A stretch of 26,871 bases of DNA, from NCBI GenBank assembly GCA_000151295.1, contig GG745330.1, positions 1,403,956 to 1,430,826 on the forward strand, in the 5' to 3' direction. A program made the translations under genes and the position numbers. The DNA comes from Allomyces macrogynus ATCC 38327. Its lineage: Eukaryota > Blastocladiomycota > Blastocladiomycetes > Blastocladiales > Blastocladiaceae. Shown here in pieces: positions 9,991 through 20,306 of this stretch (its first letter is position 1; every line of letters begins with the position of its first letter). Under the pieces are notes generated by a model. The model ran no database searches. It was not told where the DNA came from and saw nothing but the letters and a program-made list of their open reading frames with translations.

Positions 9991-11221
9991 ATGACAGCGC
10001 GCGGTGCACTTTGTGTCCTGCCAGCTTCGCTCCGCCGCTTCTCGACCAGCAACGCAATGGCGCGTAGCAAATACGAATACGTCAAGGCCTTTGAACGCGA
10101 GGACAAGCTGCTGCCCAACACTTGGATCGTCGTGCGCGTCGACGGCAAGGGCTTCCACAAGTACGACGCGCAAGCTTTGTCGAGTGCTTTCTGATCAATT
10201 GCCACCCCTGACCGGCTCGCTCGTGCAGGTTCACCAAGGAGCACCAGTTTATCAAGCCCAACGACGTCACGGCTCTGCAGCTCATGAACCATGCAGCCTC
10301 CGCCGTCATGAAGGAGATCGACGACCTGACGCTCGCCTACGGCCAAAGCGACGAGTACTCGTTCCTGTTCAAGCGCGACACTGACTACTACAGCCGACGC
10401 GAGGTGTACGCGGGTTTCCTCTGGTCCCTTGTCAACACAGTTTTCTTCGACTTACGGCGCCGACCCTGCACGCGGGTGAACGTGATAGCAAACTGGCATC
10501 GGTCATTGGATCTCTCTTCACGGCGCACTACATCCTCGCGTGGAGCCGCTTCTTCCCGGACAAGCCGCTCACCAAACCACCGGCGTTTGACGCGCGTGCC
10601 GTGCCCTACCCGTCGATCGAGAACGTGCGAGACTACTTTGCCTGGCGCCAGGCCGACTGTCACATCAACAATCTCTACAATACATCGTTTTGGGCACTGG
10701 TACTCAAGGGCGGGCTGTCGGAAAACGCGGCCATGAAGCGGTTGAGCGTGCGTACTCTTGGAGATCATCGATGCGGATGGGTGCAATCAAATTCGCCAGA
10801 GACTGATCATGTTGCACCGCGGCCATAGAAAACGGTGGCCAAGGACAAGAACGAGCTCCTCTTTTCCGAGTTTGGGATCAACTACAACGACGAGCCCGAA
10901 ATCTTCAAAAAGGGTTCGACGCTCGTCAAGGAACTGGTGCGTCTTCTCTGGACCACATCCAAACTGGCAGCATCGCCCGCATCCGCGTCGCTATCGGGTG
11001 GAGAAATCTCACTTTGGTCATGGTAATGTACACAGAAACCGTTCATGAAGGAGAGCCGCGTGCCGAGAAAGTATGCCGATCCCAAGTTCCGCGTCGTGCG
11101 CAACGACGGCCTGGACCATGTCATCCAAGAAATCACGCGGCAAGAAACGGTCGTGACGGAGCTGCACTGCAGTATCATTGACGAGGCATTTTGGATTGAG
11201 TACCCGCAAGCTGTGCAATAA
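9991..11221 (+). CDS. THG1: tRNA-His guanylyltransferase
   Basis: Five exons: 9991-10160, 10229-10405, 10489-10747, 10829-10936, 11036-11221; introns of 68, 83, 81 and 99 nt; 299 aa. Adds the G(-1) residue to the 5' end of tRNA-His by 3'-5' polymerase chemistry. Family blocks: KYEYVKAFEREDKLLPNTWI, VRVDGKGFHKFTKEH (first metal Asp), LAYGQSDEYSFLF (second metal Asp), ADCHINNLYNT, NELLFSEFGINYN. Joining exon 1 to 2 through a split AAG codon restores GFHKFTKEHQF exactly as in the family. The donor of intron 2 (GTACGC, inside a GAGGT|GTACGC context) is the only choice keeping frame. Two starts are possible: ATG 9991 gives a 22-residue Arg/Ser leader, ATG 10057 gives MARSKYEYV, the usual length. 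Confidence 0.95.
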
Positions 11222-11222
11222 T

Positions 11223-11228
11223 AATAAA
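11223..11228 (+). terminator. AATAAA polyadenylation signal of THG1
   Basis: Begins one base after the THG1 stop codon. The gap to the stop codon of the convergent MAK5 gene is only 71 bp, so the two 3' UTRs must overlap or be extremely short. Confidence 0.45.
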
Positions 11229-11292
11229 GCGGCTGCAGTCAACAAAAAATTGTGTATTTATCACGCCAAACACCCCCAAACCGCAGGAACCT

Positions 11293-14126
11293 CTACGGAA
11301 ACTTCTTGGCCAACTTCTTGCGCAGCGCCTTCAAGTCGTACGTCGCCGTGGTTGAACTCGCGGGCATGACCGAGTTGGTCGCGCTGTTGAGCGCCTGCGC
11401 GAGCTCGGGGCGCAGGTACTTCTTGGACGTGCCCTTGGGCAAAATCGTCTTGTCAAGCACAGCATTCAGCTCGGCCTTAAGCGAATTGACCATGGCCACG
11501 TGCCGGATTCGCTTGCGGCGCTCGCCCTCGTCCTCGTCGGAGCTATAATTCGTCGGGTTAGTCAAAGTTTCAGGGGCGCCCATCCAGGAATCAACTCGAC
11601 TCAGGAAACGTACTCATTCGAATCCAAGTCGACATCGAGCGCCTCGGCCGCGCGCTTCAACCAGCTGTCGTCGTGCGACTTCTTGGCGACCGTATGCTCG
11701 GCCGACTCGATGCGTCGCGCGAGGTTGAACCGCTTGCGGAACTCGCGCATGTACTGGTGCTCGATCGGGAACTCTTTGAGCGACGTCTTGCCGAGCTGGT
11801 CGCAAATCTTGCGGTAGGCCGGCAATTCCTTGGGCGCGACGAGCACAATCGACAAGCCCGACGCATTGGCACGCGCGGTACGGCCCGACCGGTGCACGTA
11901 GAGATCACTCGTCATGGGCACCTGGTAGTGAATGACGTGCTCAATGTTCTTGATGTCGAGACCACGCGACGCCACATCCGACGCGATCAAAATGCCGTTT
12001 TCGTTGGCGGCAAACCGCTCGAGGTTCTTCATGCGTTGCCGCTGCTGCATTTGCGCGTGCAGCGGGTAGACGGGAAGACGGAGAAGCGAGAGCAGCGGCA
12101 CAAGTCGCCGAATCGAGGCAATAGAGTTGACAAAGACGAGCGTGCGCCCCGGGTAACGCGTGAGCAGGTAGTAGAGGTGGATGTCCTTTTCCTCGGGCAC
12201 GCAGTCGATCTTGGCCTCGATCAGGTTGCTCGTCGTCTTGTTGTTGCCCGTCACGTCGACCGTCTCGAACGTCTTGAGGTTGAGCTTTTTGAGCAGCAGC
12301 TTGAGCGTAATCTCCTTGCCGCGGAACGAGTAGGTCGGGCCCGACGTTGGCAGCGTCGCCGAAAAGATAAACATTTGCCGCTTGCGCGGCGACTTTTGCA
12401 CCTTGACGGCCGACGGCAAGACCTTGAAGTTGGACTGCCACTCGGTCGTCGACTCCTCCTTGGTCATCATGCCAATCAAGTTCTCGAGCTCCTTGAACTT
12501 GCCCTTTTCGAGCATCTTGTCGGCCTCGTCGAGCACAAAGAACGGCACGTTGCGCACGTGGTCGCCGTCAAGCTGGCCCGACTCGAGCAGATCCCACAAA
12601 CGACCGGGCGTCGCGACAATAATGTGCGGGCTCGACGCGATCAATCGCCGCTGCTTTTCCTCGGAAAAGCCACCGACGAGCGTAATGATATTGACGCGGT
12701 TGAGCTTGTGCGAGTAAGAGAAGGGCTTGATCACGGCACGCAGATGGTCCGATATTTGCATGGCCAGTTCGCGCGTCGGCGACAGGACCAGGCCGACGGG
12801 GTGCTTGATGACCACGTCGCTCGACGCGAGGTAGTCGAGAATCGGCAGACCAAACGCCAGCGTCTTCCCGGAACCGGTCTCAGCGGCGCCCACGACGTTT
12901 TGCCGCTCCATGAGAGCGGCGGGCAGCGTCTGCGCCTGGATCGCGGTCGGCTCGGTGAAACCGAGGTCGGCGAGACCCTTGAGGAGCCACGGGTTGATGG
13001 TCGGGGCGACGGTCATCCACGCCGACATGCCGTCGATGCCCTCGGGCTCGGGCAGTTCTGGGCGGGGGAGCGGTGCGGACGGGTCGACGGGTTCGGGTTG
13101 CGCAGAATCAGATGCGGCCTCGGCATCGCCGTCGGCGGTGTCGTACGCGGCGTCCTCGTCGTTCGAAGCGGAATCGGCGTCAGCGTCCACTTTTGGTGCG
13201 TCGCGTACGCCGTCGTCATCGTCGGAATCGTCCTCCTCGTCCTCCTCGTCCTCCTCCTCGTCAGCGCCGTCCAAATCGGCATCACTCATGAGCACGTCGC
13301 CGTCGTCGCCCGCGTCGCTGTGCTCTGAGTCCGAATCGAGCGTCATGTCCGCAACATGGTCGGCGGCGTCCGACTCGTCTTCCGAGCAGTCGTCCTCGCC
13401 CCGCTGCTCCTTTGCGCGCCTCTTGGCGTCCTCGCGCGCGAGCCGCTTGACGACCTCCGGGTCGTCGTCGGGCAAGACCGTATCGACATGAACGAATCCC
13501 ATTTTGGCCATCATTTCGTCGTCGAGGCCCTCCTCGAGGGTGGCCGCCTTGCTCTTGACGGGCTTGAACGATTTCGATTTCTACAAACCGGCAGCGGGTC
13601 ATCGTGAGCACGGTGCGCGTTGCAAAGCGGGTTCGATCACGGCCGTGCGTACCTTGAACACAATCTGTTTGCCCGCGCGGCCGGCATACTCCTTGGTCAC
13701 GACGTCGACGCCGCTCAGCTCCTCGAGACACATGAACCCGCCCATGTCGTCGGCGCCCGTGAGCAGCGCGCCGTCCGGGATCGCAATCTCCTTCCATCCC
13801 CACCCGTTGATCTCGTCGAGCGTCAGCGCCTCGTCCGACGAGGTCGTTGAGCTCGCATCGCTTGCGTCGGCAGTGCTGATCGACTTGGCCTTTCCGGTGT
13901 TCGAGTTTTTGGCCTTGGCCTTGGGCTTCGGCTTGCCCTTGCCCTTGGTATTGCTCTTGGCGACGGGCTTGCCCTCCACGCGTGCTTTTTTTGGTGCGGG
14001 CTTGTCGGACGCACCGGACGAGGTCGAGGTGGTTGCCGGCGCGGGTGCGGCCGCCGAGTCCTGAACGTCGGCGATCTTGCGCTTTTTCGCCTCCTTTTTT
14101 GCTGGTGCTGGTGTTGCTGCTGCCAT
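11293..14126 (-). CDS. MAK5: DEAD-box ATP-dependent RNA helicase, MAK5/DDX24 type
   Basis: Three exons: 14126-13653, 13580-11614, 11542-11293; introns of 72 and 71 nt; 896 aa. Acts in the nucleolus in assembly of the 60S ribosomal subunit. The N-terminus is Lys/Ala-rich and basic, with the family block GALLTGADDMGGFMCLEEL near 110. A roughly 100-residue acidic Asp/Glu/Ser stretch (about 221-320) precedes the core: Q motif GFTEPTAIQ (366-374), AETGSGKT (391-398), PTREL (426-430), TPGR (482-485), DEAD (509-512), SAT (564-566), SDVASRGLDI (691-700), HRSGRTAR (720-727). The last intron (donor GTACGT, branch GACTAAC, acceptor TAG) joins DLDSN to SDEDEGERRKR, and its exon carries the MAK5-type tail SLKAELNAVL. 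Start: first ATG upstream in frame, at 14126. Confidence 0.95.
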
Positions 14127-14333
14127 GGTTGATGTTGGTCTTGCCTGTCGCGATTGCGGGTTGGCGTGGTGGGTGTGCTGGCAAGTGTTCACTGTGCGCG
14201 AGTGTCATGCCTCTGCATGTGACCGATTGCTCAGAGCTGCTGCAGGTTTGAGTCACCCTCTTCCCACCGGCCGCTGCCGTCTGCGGCAGTTGACGGTTTG
14301 AATGATCTCTTCTCTGCTCCCACCCTCTCGCAG
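14127..14333. other. Upstream region of MAK5 and possible first exon/intron of the coiled-coil gene
   Basis: 207 bp between MAK5 (-) and the next (+) gene. A pyrimidine tract ending in CAG at 14331-14333 looks like an acceptor, and CAG|GTTTGA at 14243-14251 like a donor. This would give an 88-nt intron and make the coiled-coil gene start upstream, but no start codon is convincing. One in-frame ATG (14125) overlaps the MAK5 start codon on the other strand. Confidence 0.35.
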
Positions 14334-15102
14334 ATCTGCTCAACAACGGCACGATTGACGAAGCCGTTCGTTTCGAAACCAAGCTGCTGCTCTCAACGCA
14401 AGACCCGGTTCCTGATCCGCGCTCCGCTCCTTCAGCTCGACTGTCGCGCCCGGCCTCCAACAAGCACCTATCGACGCGTTCCGCGACGCCGAGGAACGCG
14501 CGCTCCCCCCCCCCCCCCCCCCCACGCTGAAAAAGAACTTGGACCGCACCCGCACACCGCTCAGGATGGTCGTCGACGATCGCCAGCGACCCGGAGCGGG
14601 AATCACGACGCTGCAGCTGGCGCTCACGGAGCTTCGCGCCGCCGTGGAAACCGCGAGGACCGCGGTCTCCAACGCCGAGGAACGTGCGCAGGCCGTGCTC
14701 GCCGACGCCGAGGAACGTGCGCAGGCCGTGCTCGCCGACGCCGAGGAACGTGCGCTCGCGATGGTCGCCAACGCCGAGGACCGCACGGAAGCCGTTGTCC
14801 GTCTTGCCGAGGAACGTACCGACGAGATGGTCCGTAGCGTCGAAGAATGCACGGACGCGATGGTCTGGAACGCCGAGGAACGCACCGAGGCCATGGTCGT
14901 CGACGCCAAGGAACGTGCGGACGCTGCGATGCGGGTCGCCGAGACAATGGTGCAGCGCGCTTCGTCGCGTGCGCTCGCCGCTGAGGAGCGCGCGCGCACG
15001 GCCGAGGAGCGCGCGCTCGCCGCCGAAGAACGTGCGCGTGCTGCCGAGGAACGCGCGCGGATTGCCGAGGAACGCGAGTTTGCCGTGACGCGTGCCGCAT
15101 AG
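14334..15102 (+). CDS. Low-complexity Ala/Glu/Arg coiled-coil protein with hendecad and heptad repeats (frame broken at a poly-C run)
   Basis: Not a family I recognise. From the putative acceptor at 14333 one frame reads NNGTIDEAVRFETKLLLST, then Ser/Pro-rich sequence into a run of 19 C. Downstream the open frame is displaced by one base; read as given, the first frame stops at 14528. The downstream frame has an ATG at 14566 and gives 178 aa to the TAG at 15100-15102. Residues from 14674 are 11-residue units of the type AEERAQAVLAD, about eight copies to 14937, then five 7-residue units of the type AEERARA (14980-15084). The antisense frame is also open, but its translation is Ser/Ala/Arg noise. 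High GC at third codon positions and regular heptads favour this strand. The N-terminus is uncertain. Confidence 0.6.
14505..14523 (+). repeat. 19-C homopolymer inside the coiled-coil gene
   Basis: Would encode polyproline. With 19 C the frames on either side do not join; 20 C (or 17) would join them. Either a base-calling/assembly length error or a true slippage-prone tract. Confidence 0.85.
14674..14937 (+). repeat. 33-bp tandem repeats (hendecads), eight units
   Basis: Units at 14674, 14707, 14740, 14773, 14806, 14839, 14872, 14905. The first two are identical in protein and nearly so in DNA; later ones diverge while keeping the AEER core and hydrophobic positions. Confidence 0.85.
14980..15084 (+). 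repeat. 21-bp tandem repeats (heptads), five units
   Basis: Units at 14980, 15001, 15022, 15043 and 15064, each beginning A-E-E-R. They share the AEER core with the 33-bp units, as if four residues had been lost from each repeat. Confidence 0.85.
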
Positions 15103-15650
15103 TGGCAAGGCGGGCGCGGCAGCGCACACGCTCGACGAGTGAGTGCGCGACGTGGCGATGCTCGCCGCCGATGAGCGCGTGCGACGCGTTGGTTGGGCTT
15201 GAGCTCGAAATTGGGACATGGCCCGAGCCGGGCCCGTGAGATACCTACCCCAGAGTGACAAATACATAAATTGTCGGCGCGTCGTTGCTTATCATCTGGG
15301 CTACGGCTCTCACGTAAACGAGGGGGAGAGAGAGAGGCTGGCACCACTAATCATCGCTCCAGATTGGGCCACTCAGGCTCCGACATCTTGACCTCATTGT
15401 CCTCCAACACTTCAAAAACCGCATGCCTCGAATGTCTAGGCAACAAAGTCTCTTCTCCACCCATTTTCGCTCGGTATCTCGGCCTTGGGACGTTCTTCGG
15501 GTCGTCTCACATGTCCTCTCTTGAGCACAATAAGTCACCCAAGTGTTCTTGCTAACGACGCGTAAAAGTGGACCAGAAGCCTCCCATTTTGACCGATAAA
15601 ACGAAGCAAGTGCCGCGAGAGGCGAAGGGATATGATTGAGTATATTCGCG
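15103..15650. other. Convergent intergenic region, no gene seen
   Basis: 548 bp between the coiled-coil gene and the 3' end of SLA1. Contains a short purine run (GAGAGAGAGAG near 15332). Short open frames on both strands lack family features. Confidence 0.5.
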
Positions 15651-18600
15651 CTACCCCATTCCGTTCATGTTGCGAAACGCTGCATATCGATCACCTAGAA
15701 TATGGATCAGGTCAGTCGCGGGCGGGGGATGGCAGTACATCCATGAAAACCGCACGTACCGGCAGCCTGCTGTTGTTGGTACTGCTGTTGCTGCTGCATC
15801 GCCACTGTTTGCGCCTGCGTCAGCTGCCCCATGTACGACGGGCCCGATTGGCCTGGGTACGCGTAACCGTGACCAGCGCTCGGCACGCCGCCCGCCCCCA
15901 TGCCCGCGATCCCATGCATGCCGCCCTGCATTCCGGCCATGGCCGCGAGGTTCGCGCCTTGAGAGACCGAATGCCCTATGGCCATTGTGCCGGGTCGTGG
16001 TTGCGCGCCAGCGGCGACCGCAAGTGGTGTGCCGAACGGATTATCCGGAGCTGCAAAGAAATCAACAGTACGAGCGTGAGTTACGCGAGGACAGGCAGTC
16101 ACGAAAATCTGAAATCAAAGCGTACTTGCGTGTTGCCAATTCGCGGCGCGACCCGTCTGGTTCACAGACACGGTGCTCGCGAGACCTTGCGGTTGCGTGC
16201 CGCCCGACGCGCTCGCCATCATTCCCGGCATCGGCCCCATCCCCATGCCAGGCTGCGCACCGACCATCCCCGGCACGACACCGACCCCCTGCATGGCGCC
16301 ACCCGCCGCAGCCATGGCCATCATTTGCTGCTGCTGGCGCTGCAGCGCGACCATCTGCTCCTGCGTCATACCCGCCGGGATCTGGTTCATGCCCATATTC
16401 ATGGCACCGAGCGACGCGGGTCCGAGGATCGGGTTCGTCACGCCGTTGCCTGCCGCCACGGGGCCCATACTGGCCCCGGCGGCGGGTGTCGGCGTCGTCG
16501 TCTTGGTCGGAATGAAGCCGGGGCGCGTTCCTTGGGTCGGAATGAGCGGCGCTGGGAGCGATCGACTCGGCTGCATGACGGACATGGGCGCGGCGACCGG
16601 AGCGGCGACAGGTGCCGCCATTGGCCGCACGGTGAGCGGAATGACAGGCACGATTCCCGACACGGCTGCAGGATTCGTGCGGTCCTGGGCTGGAGGCCGC
16701 ATCCCCGCCGACTGCACTGGCAAGCCCGACGCTGACCGCGGCATTCTCGCCGCCGGTGGGGCCGCCGACGACGTCGCTACACTCGCGCGCCGCGGCGCAT
16801 CGGCGGGTCGGGACGTGCTCGAGACCGATGCCGTTGGCGCGGCACCCATGGGCGCGCCGGCCTTGCCGCGCGCCGCATTCGCGCGGGCCAGTTCCTCCTG
16901 CTGCAACCGCCGCGCCAGATCCTCGTCGCTCTTGAGCTGGCTGGACGACTGGTCCGACAACTTGACACGTTCCTGGAAGTACTGCTCGATGCGCGCGAGA
17001 TTTTGCGTGGCCAAGTCGGCCTCGCGCTGCTGCACCTGCGTCTTGTTGGTGGTCGTGATCCGTTTCTGGATGCGCAAAATATCGCCTTCCTTGACACCGA
17101 GCCCCTTGAGAATGTCGCGCGTCAGTTCAGGCAAGAACGATGCGTCGAGCTTTTCCGCGGCAAAGTGAGCGGCGTAGGTGTGTGCGTCTTGCGGATCGAC
17201 ACCGCACGACGTCAGGAACGGGAGCCAGTCGAACCCGCCGTACAGGCTGTTGCCGCCGCCCATCGCCAGCGGCGTACCGACACTGCTGGGTTTCGGTGCC
17301 GAAGTCGGCGCCGTGACGGCCGACGGAACGAGCGTGGACGGCGGCGGGATGCCCTTGAGCTTGTAGGCGAGGACCTGGCCGTCCGTACACAACGCTGCGA
17401 TCGGCACGTCGATTCGCGCGCCGTTCGTCTTGTGCAGCTTGACCTTGCCGTCAACAAAATCCACAAACGCGGCCTCGGTGCGGTGCTGGCCCGACGTGTC
17501 TAGCCAGATGCGGACCTTGGTCGGGTCAGGCAGGTCCTTGGCACCCGAACCGATCGAGTCCGATCCCGTCGAGTTGGCCGCAACGGGTGTCGCGGTCGGG
17601 CGAGCGGGCGACGACGGACGGCGCGGGATCTGGGGCCGTGCGGGTAATGCTGGCGGCGTGACTGCTGCTGCTGCGGCGGCGGCACGGCGCTCGTCCTCTT
17701 CACGCTGCTGCCGTTCGCGTTCCTGGCGGTCGCGCTCGAGTCGTTCGCGCCGCTCACGTTCCGCGCGCGCCTGCTGCTCGGCCTCCTCGGATGCACGTCG
17801 TTCTGCAGCCTCTTCTTGCGCGCGCCGGACACGCTCCTCCTCGGCCTCACGCTCGCGCCGGATCCGGTCGGCATTCTCCTTCTCGCGCGCCTGAGCCGCA
17901 AGCGCATTCGCGAGAGCATCCAGAGCCGGAACGGCCGGAGCAGCGGCCGCGACAACCGGCTTGGCCGCGAGCGGTGGCGGTACTGGAGCGGCAGCTGGCA
18001 TTACAGGCTTCGCTGGTAGCGCTGGTGCCGCCGCCGGTGCTGCTGGTGCCTCGGTCGCTGCCGCGGCAGGCGACTTGCCTACCTCCTTGAACTGCAGGTA
18101 CCCGCGTGGGACAAACCCTTCCTTGTTGGACCGGCCCTTCTTGCTCGAGATGATGCGCACCTTGCACCAGTCTGGGTCGGCGTCGTCGATCACGAGACAG
18201 TTTTCGCCCTCGTGAATGTCGAGGTCGTCCGGCTCGACGGGATCGTAGTCGTAGAGCGCCGTTGCGATTTTCGGCGGTCCCGCGGGTTTCGCGGCGGGTG
18301 GAGTGGGTTGAGCGGATGCAGCCGCGACCGTTTCGGGTTCCGCCCTGTCGGGCGCGGCGTCGCCGCGCTCCTCGACATAGTTCGCCGGTACGAGACCGAA
18401 CGCGGGGCCGCACTGTGCGACGACCCAGTCGTCTGGGAGCACGTCGAGCACGTCGATCGCGTCGTTTTCGCACACGGTCAGCTCGTCGTCGTTGGTCGCG
18501 TCGTAGTCGTAGATCGCAACGGCGTGGTAGAGCACGGGCGCCTACAAAGGGGCCATGAGCGCGTGTGAGCGACGCTCGCCGTTCTGATCGGTCTCAGAAC

Positions 18601-18806
18601 AGGGCCCGTACCGGTTCGACGTAGTTTTCGGGAACGTTCCCGGTCAAGTCGGCTTGGCCGTCGGGGCCCTTGACCGAGCACAGCAACCAGTCGGGCTCGG
18701 GCTCGCCGATCACATAGAGGAGCTGGCCTTCGTGCACCTGCAGCTCGTCGCCGTGCTGCGCGTCGTAGTCGTAGGCGGCGCGAACGACGCGCAAGATCGG
18801 AGCCAT
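15651..18806 (-). CDS. SLA1: SLA1-type endocytic actin-assembly adaptor
   Basis: Four exons: 18806-18612, 18541-16126, 16050-15760, 15694-15651; introns of 70, 75 and 65 nt; 981 aa. Links cargo and clathrin coats to actin assembly at cortical patches. Three SH3 domains: about 4-62 (ending GNVPENYVEP), 68-123 (VAIYDYDATNDDEL...LVPANYVEE) and 156-216 (TALYDYDPVEPDDLDIHEGE). An Ala/Pro linker, a charged Arg/Glu coiled coil (about 280-357), SHD1 (405-463, KVRIWLDTSGQHRTEAAFVD), SHD2, a SAM-like domain (501-561, FDWLPFLTSCGVD), then a Pro/Met/Gln-rich tail. Splicing of exon 3 creates ATPDNPFGTP; the NPF at about 874-876 is an EH-domain ligand. The last exon is 44 nt and ends DRYAAFRNMNGMG. Every junction rebuilds a family-like sequence. 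Confidence 0.95.
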
Positions 18807-19283
18807 TTTATCTTGATATGCTTCTTGGGCGGGTTACAGTTGTTGGGTTGGTGCAGCTGGTGATCGCGATTGCGGGGTGCAGAAAGGACTGTCTTGCGCG
18901 GCAGCCCGCTGGTGCCGGTGCCGCGAGCTGAGCGCCGCAGGATCAAGCCGGCGCTGAATGAAGTGCAGCAAGTGTCGCGCCGCCAGCGTGATCAAGAGGC
19001 TGCCGGTGCGTGAAGTCGACGTCAACGAAGCGGGGGACGTTGTTGGCCGATGTTCGACGAGTTCGACGTGGTGCTGAGCACGTTGTGACCGCGTTGTGGC
19101 GCGTCTCGCGCTTTGCTCCTCTCCTCTCGCTGACCTCTAAATTTCCAGCTTGCTTGACGAGCCTCCCGGCAACCAACGACCGCGATTCCATTCCATTGGT
19201 ATGTACATATTTACAATCCCGGTGCCGCTGGGTATGCATTCGGCGCCGGCGCTGCTCGTCCACCGCGTTGCACAACGCCACCA
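18807..19283. other. Upstream region of SLA1, no gene seen
   Basis: 477 bp. Short open frames on either strand are Arg-rich and unlike proteins. Likely holds the SLA1 promoter and, at its right end, the 3' UTR of the small minus-strand candidate exon. No TATA box stands out. Confidence 0.4.
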
Positions 19284-19463
19284 TCACAGCGCAACGCGCA
19301 GCATCCATGAAAACACAAACAACGTAAGCTCATCCAACTCCACAGGCGTCTGGTTCCCAAACACAAACTTATCGATGGCGCGGGCCACATTAAACAGCGC
19401 GAGCACCGTGACGGGCGCGTCGCCCGCGGCGTGCAGGGCGACGATCACCTTGGCAATTTGAAA
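19284..19463 (-). CDS. Candidate terminal exon of an unidentified small gene
   Basis: I do not recognise it. The frame FQIAKVIVALHAAGDAPV...FSWMLRVAL (59 aa plus stop) is helical, hydrophobic and high in third-position GC, unlike its surroundings. A CAG acceptor lies just before the F (19464-19466), and GTACCT 73 nt upstream would be a donor of the usual size, but no upstream exon joins convincingly in frame. It may be a real C-terminal exon, a decayed gene or chance. Confidence 0.3.
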   Translation of the reverse strand, partial: FQIAKVIVALHAAGDAPVTVLALFNVARAIDKFVFGNQTPVELDELTLFVFSWMLRVAL

Positions 19464-20306
19464 CTGCAATTTCCGCAGCCATATGCCAGCATCGTGTCGG
19501 GTTTCGCCCAGACACCGTTAAACACAATCAGGTACCAGCCAATCATATCCTGTGAGCAGTGTTTGGCCTCGCCCGCACGTAATCGCGCCACGGTCGTGGC
19601 CGTCGGCTGGGCGAGTCCAAATGAGGACAGAGAGGGCGGTGGGGAGGGGGGTAGAAGAAGGAGAATGGACGACTGCTCGTGGTTAGCTTCTTCGTTTGGT
19701 GATCTGGACTTGGCCGCCGTGGCAGACGCACCACTTGGCAATCAACGCTTGAGTGGAGAGACGAGATGAGGGGTGGTTCGTTTCTTTTGTATTGGTTTGG
19801 TGGCCGCAGGGGCCCTGAAATTGGAGATACGTGACGGGGTCAACGCATGCCCAACGAGGGTCGAGCACGGGGTGAGGAAAATGGACAACGCTGATCATGG
19901 CTCCGTTCGGCCCAGGTGAATGATTTGTCTTCTGGTTCACGGACGCATCTCGAGGGTTCGTTGACCATGGTGGATATTTGAGCGATGGGCAGAAAATGGT
20001 GTGGCCACTTTCTGCTGGCTGAGGCAAAGGCATGCCCAACACACAAACCGAGTGATTGCTCGAGCGTCCCAGGAGTTTCTGAGCGCGGCTGGCAGCAAAC
20101 AACCTGCTTCATTTCTCACATGAGAACAATGGAAAAATGAATACTCCAATGCGACTACATTTGCATAAGAGGGAATGGGCGACATGCAGGTGCAAGCAAA
20201 AGGAAATAACAGCGCCAACCAACCAACGAAATACAAAAATCCCAAGTAAAAATGCTTGATGCGCGACCGCGACCGCGACCGCGACCGCATCGCGCGCGCG
20301 TCGACT
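19464..20306. other. Intergenic region 3' of the CSC1-type gene
   Basis: 843 bp, lower in GC than the coding blocks. Contains a possible 5' part of the small candidate gene (19537-19740, minus strand). I see no confident gene. The GCGACC repeat lies at its right end. Confidence 0.4.
20263..20288. repeat. GCGACC hexanucleotide repeat, four units
   Basis: Four perfect 6-bp units plus two bases, just beyond the stop codon of the CSC1-type gene when its longer tail is used, so within its 3' UTR. Confidence 0.7.

Noticed and set aside
11673..13328. 551-residue open frame on the plus strand
   Set aside because: Exact antisense of the MAK5 helicase core; Arg/Val/Leu-rich composition mirrors the sense codons.
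13282..15267. 661-residue open frame on the minus strand
   Set aside because: It overlaps the second exon and first intron of MAK5 in another phase and continues as antisense of the coiled-coil repeats. Its sequence is Arg/Gly/His noise typical of a shadow in GC-rich DNA.
14340..15347. 335-residue Ser/Ala/Arg frame on the minus strand
   Set aside because: Antisense of the 33/21-bp repeats, which keep several frames open. The plus frame has regular hydrophobic heptads and the better third-position GC.
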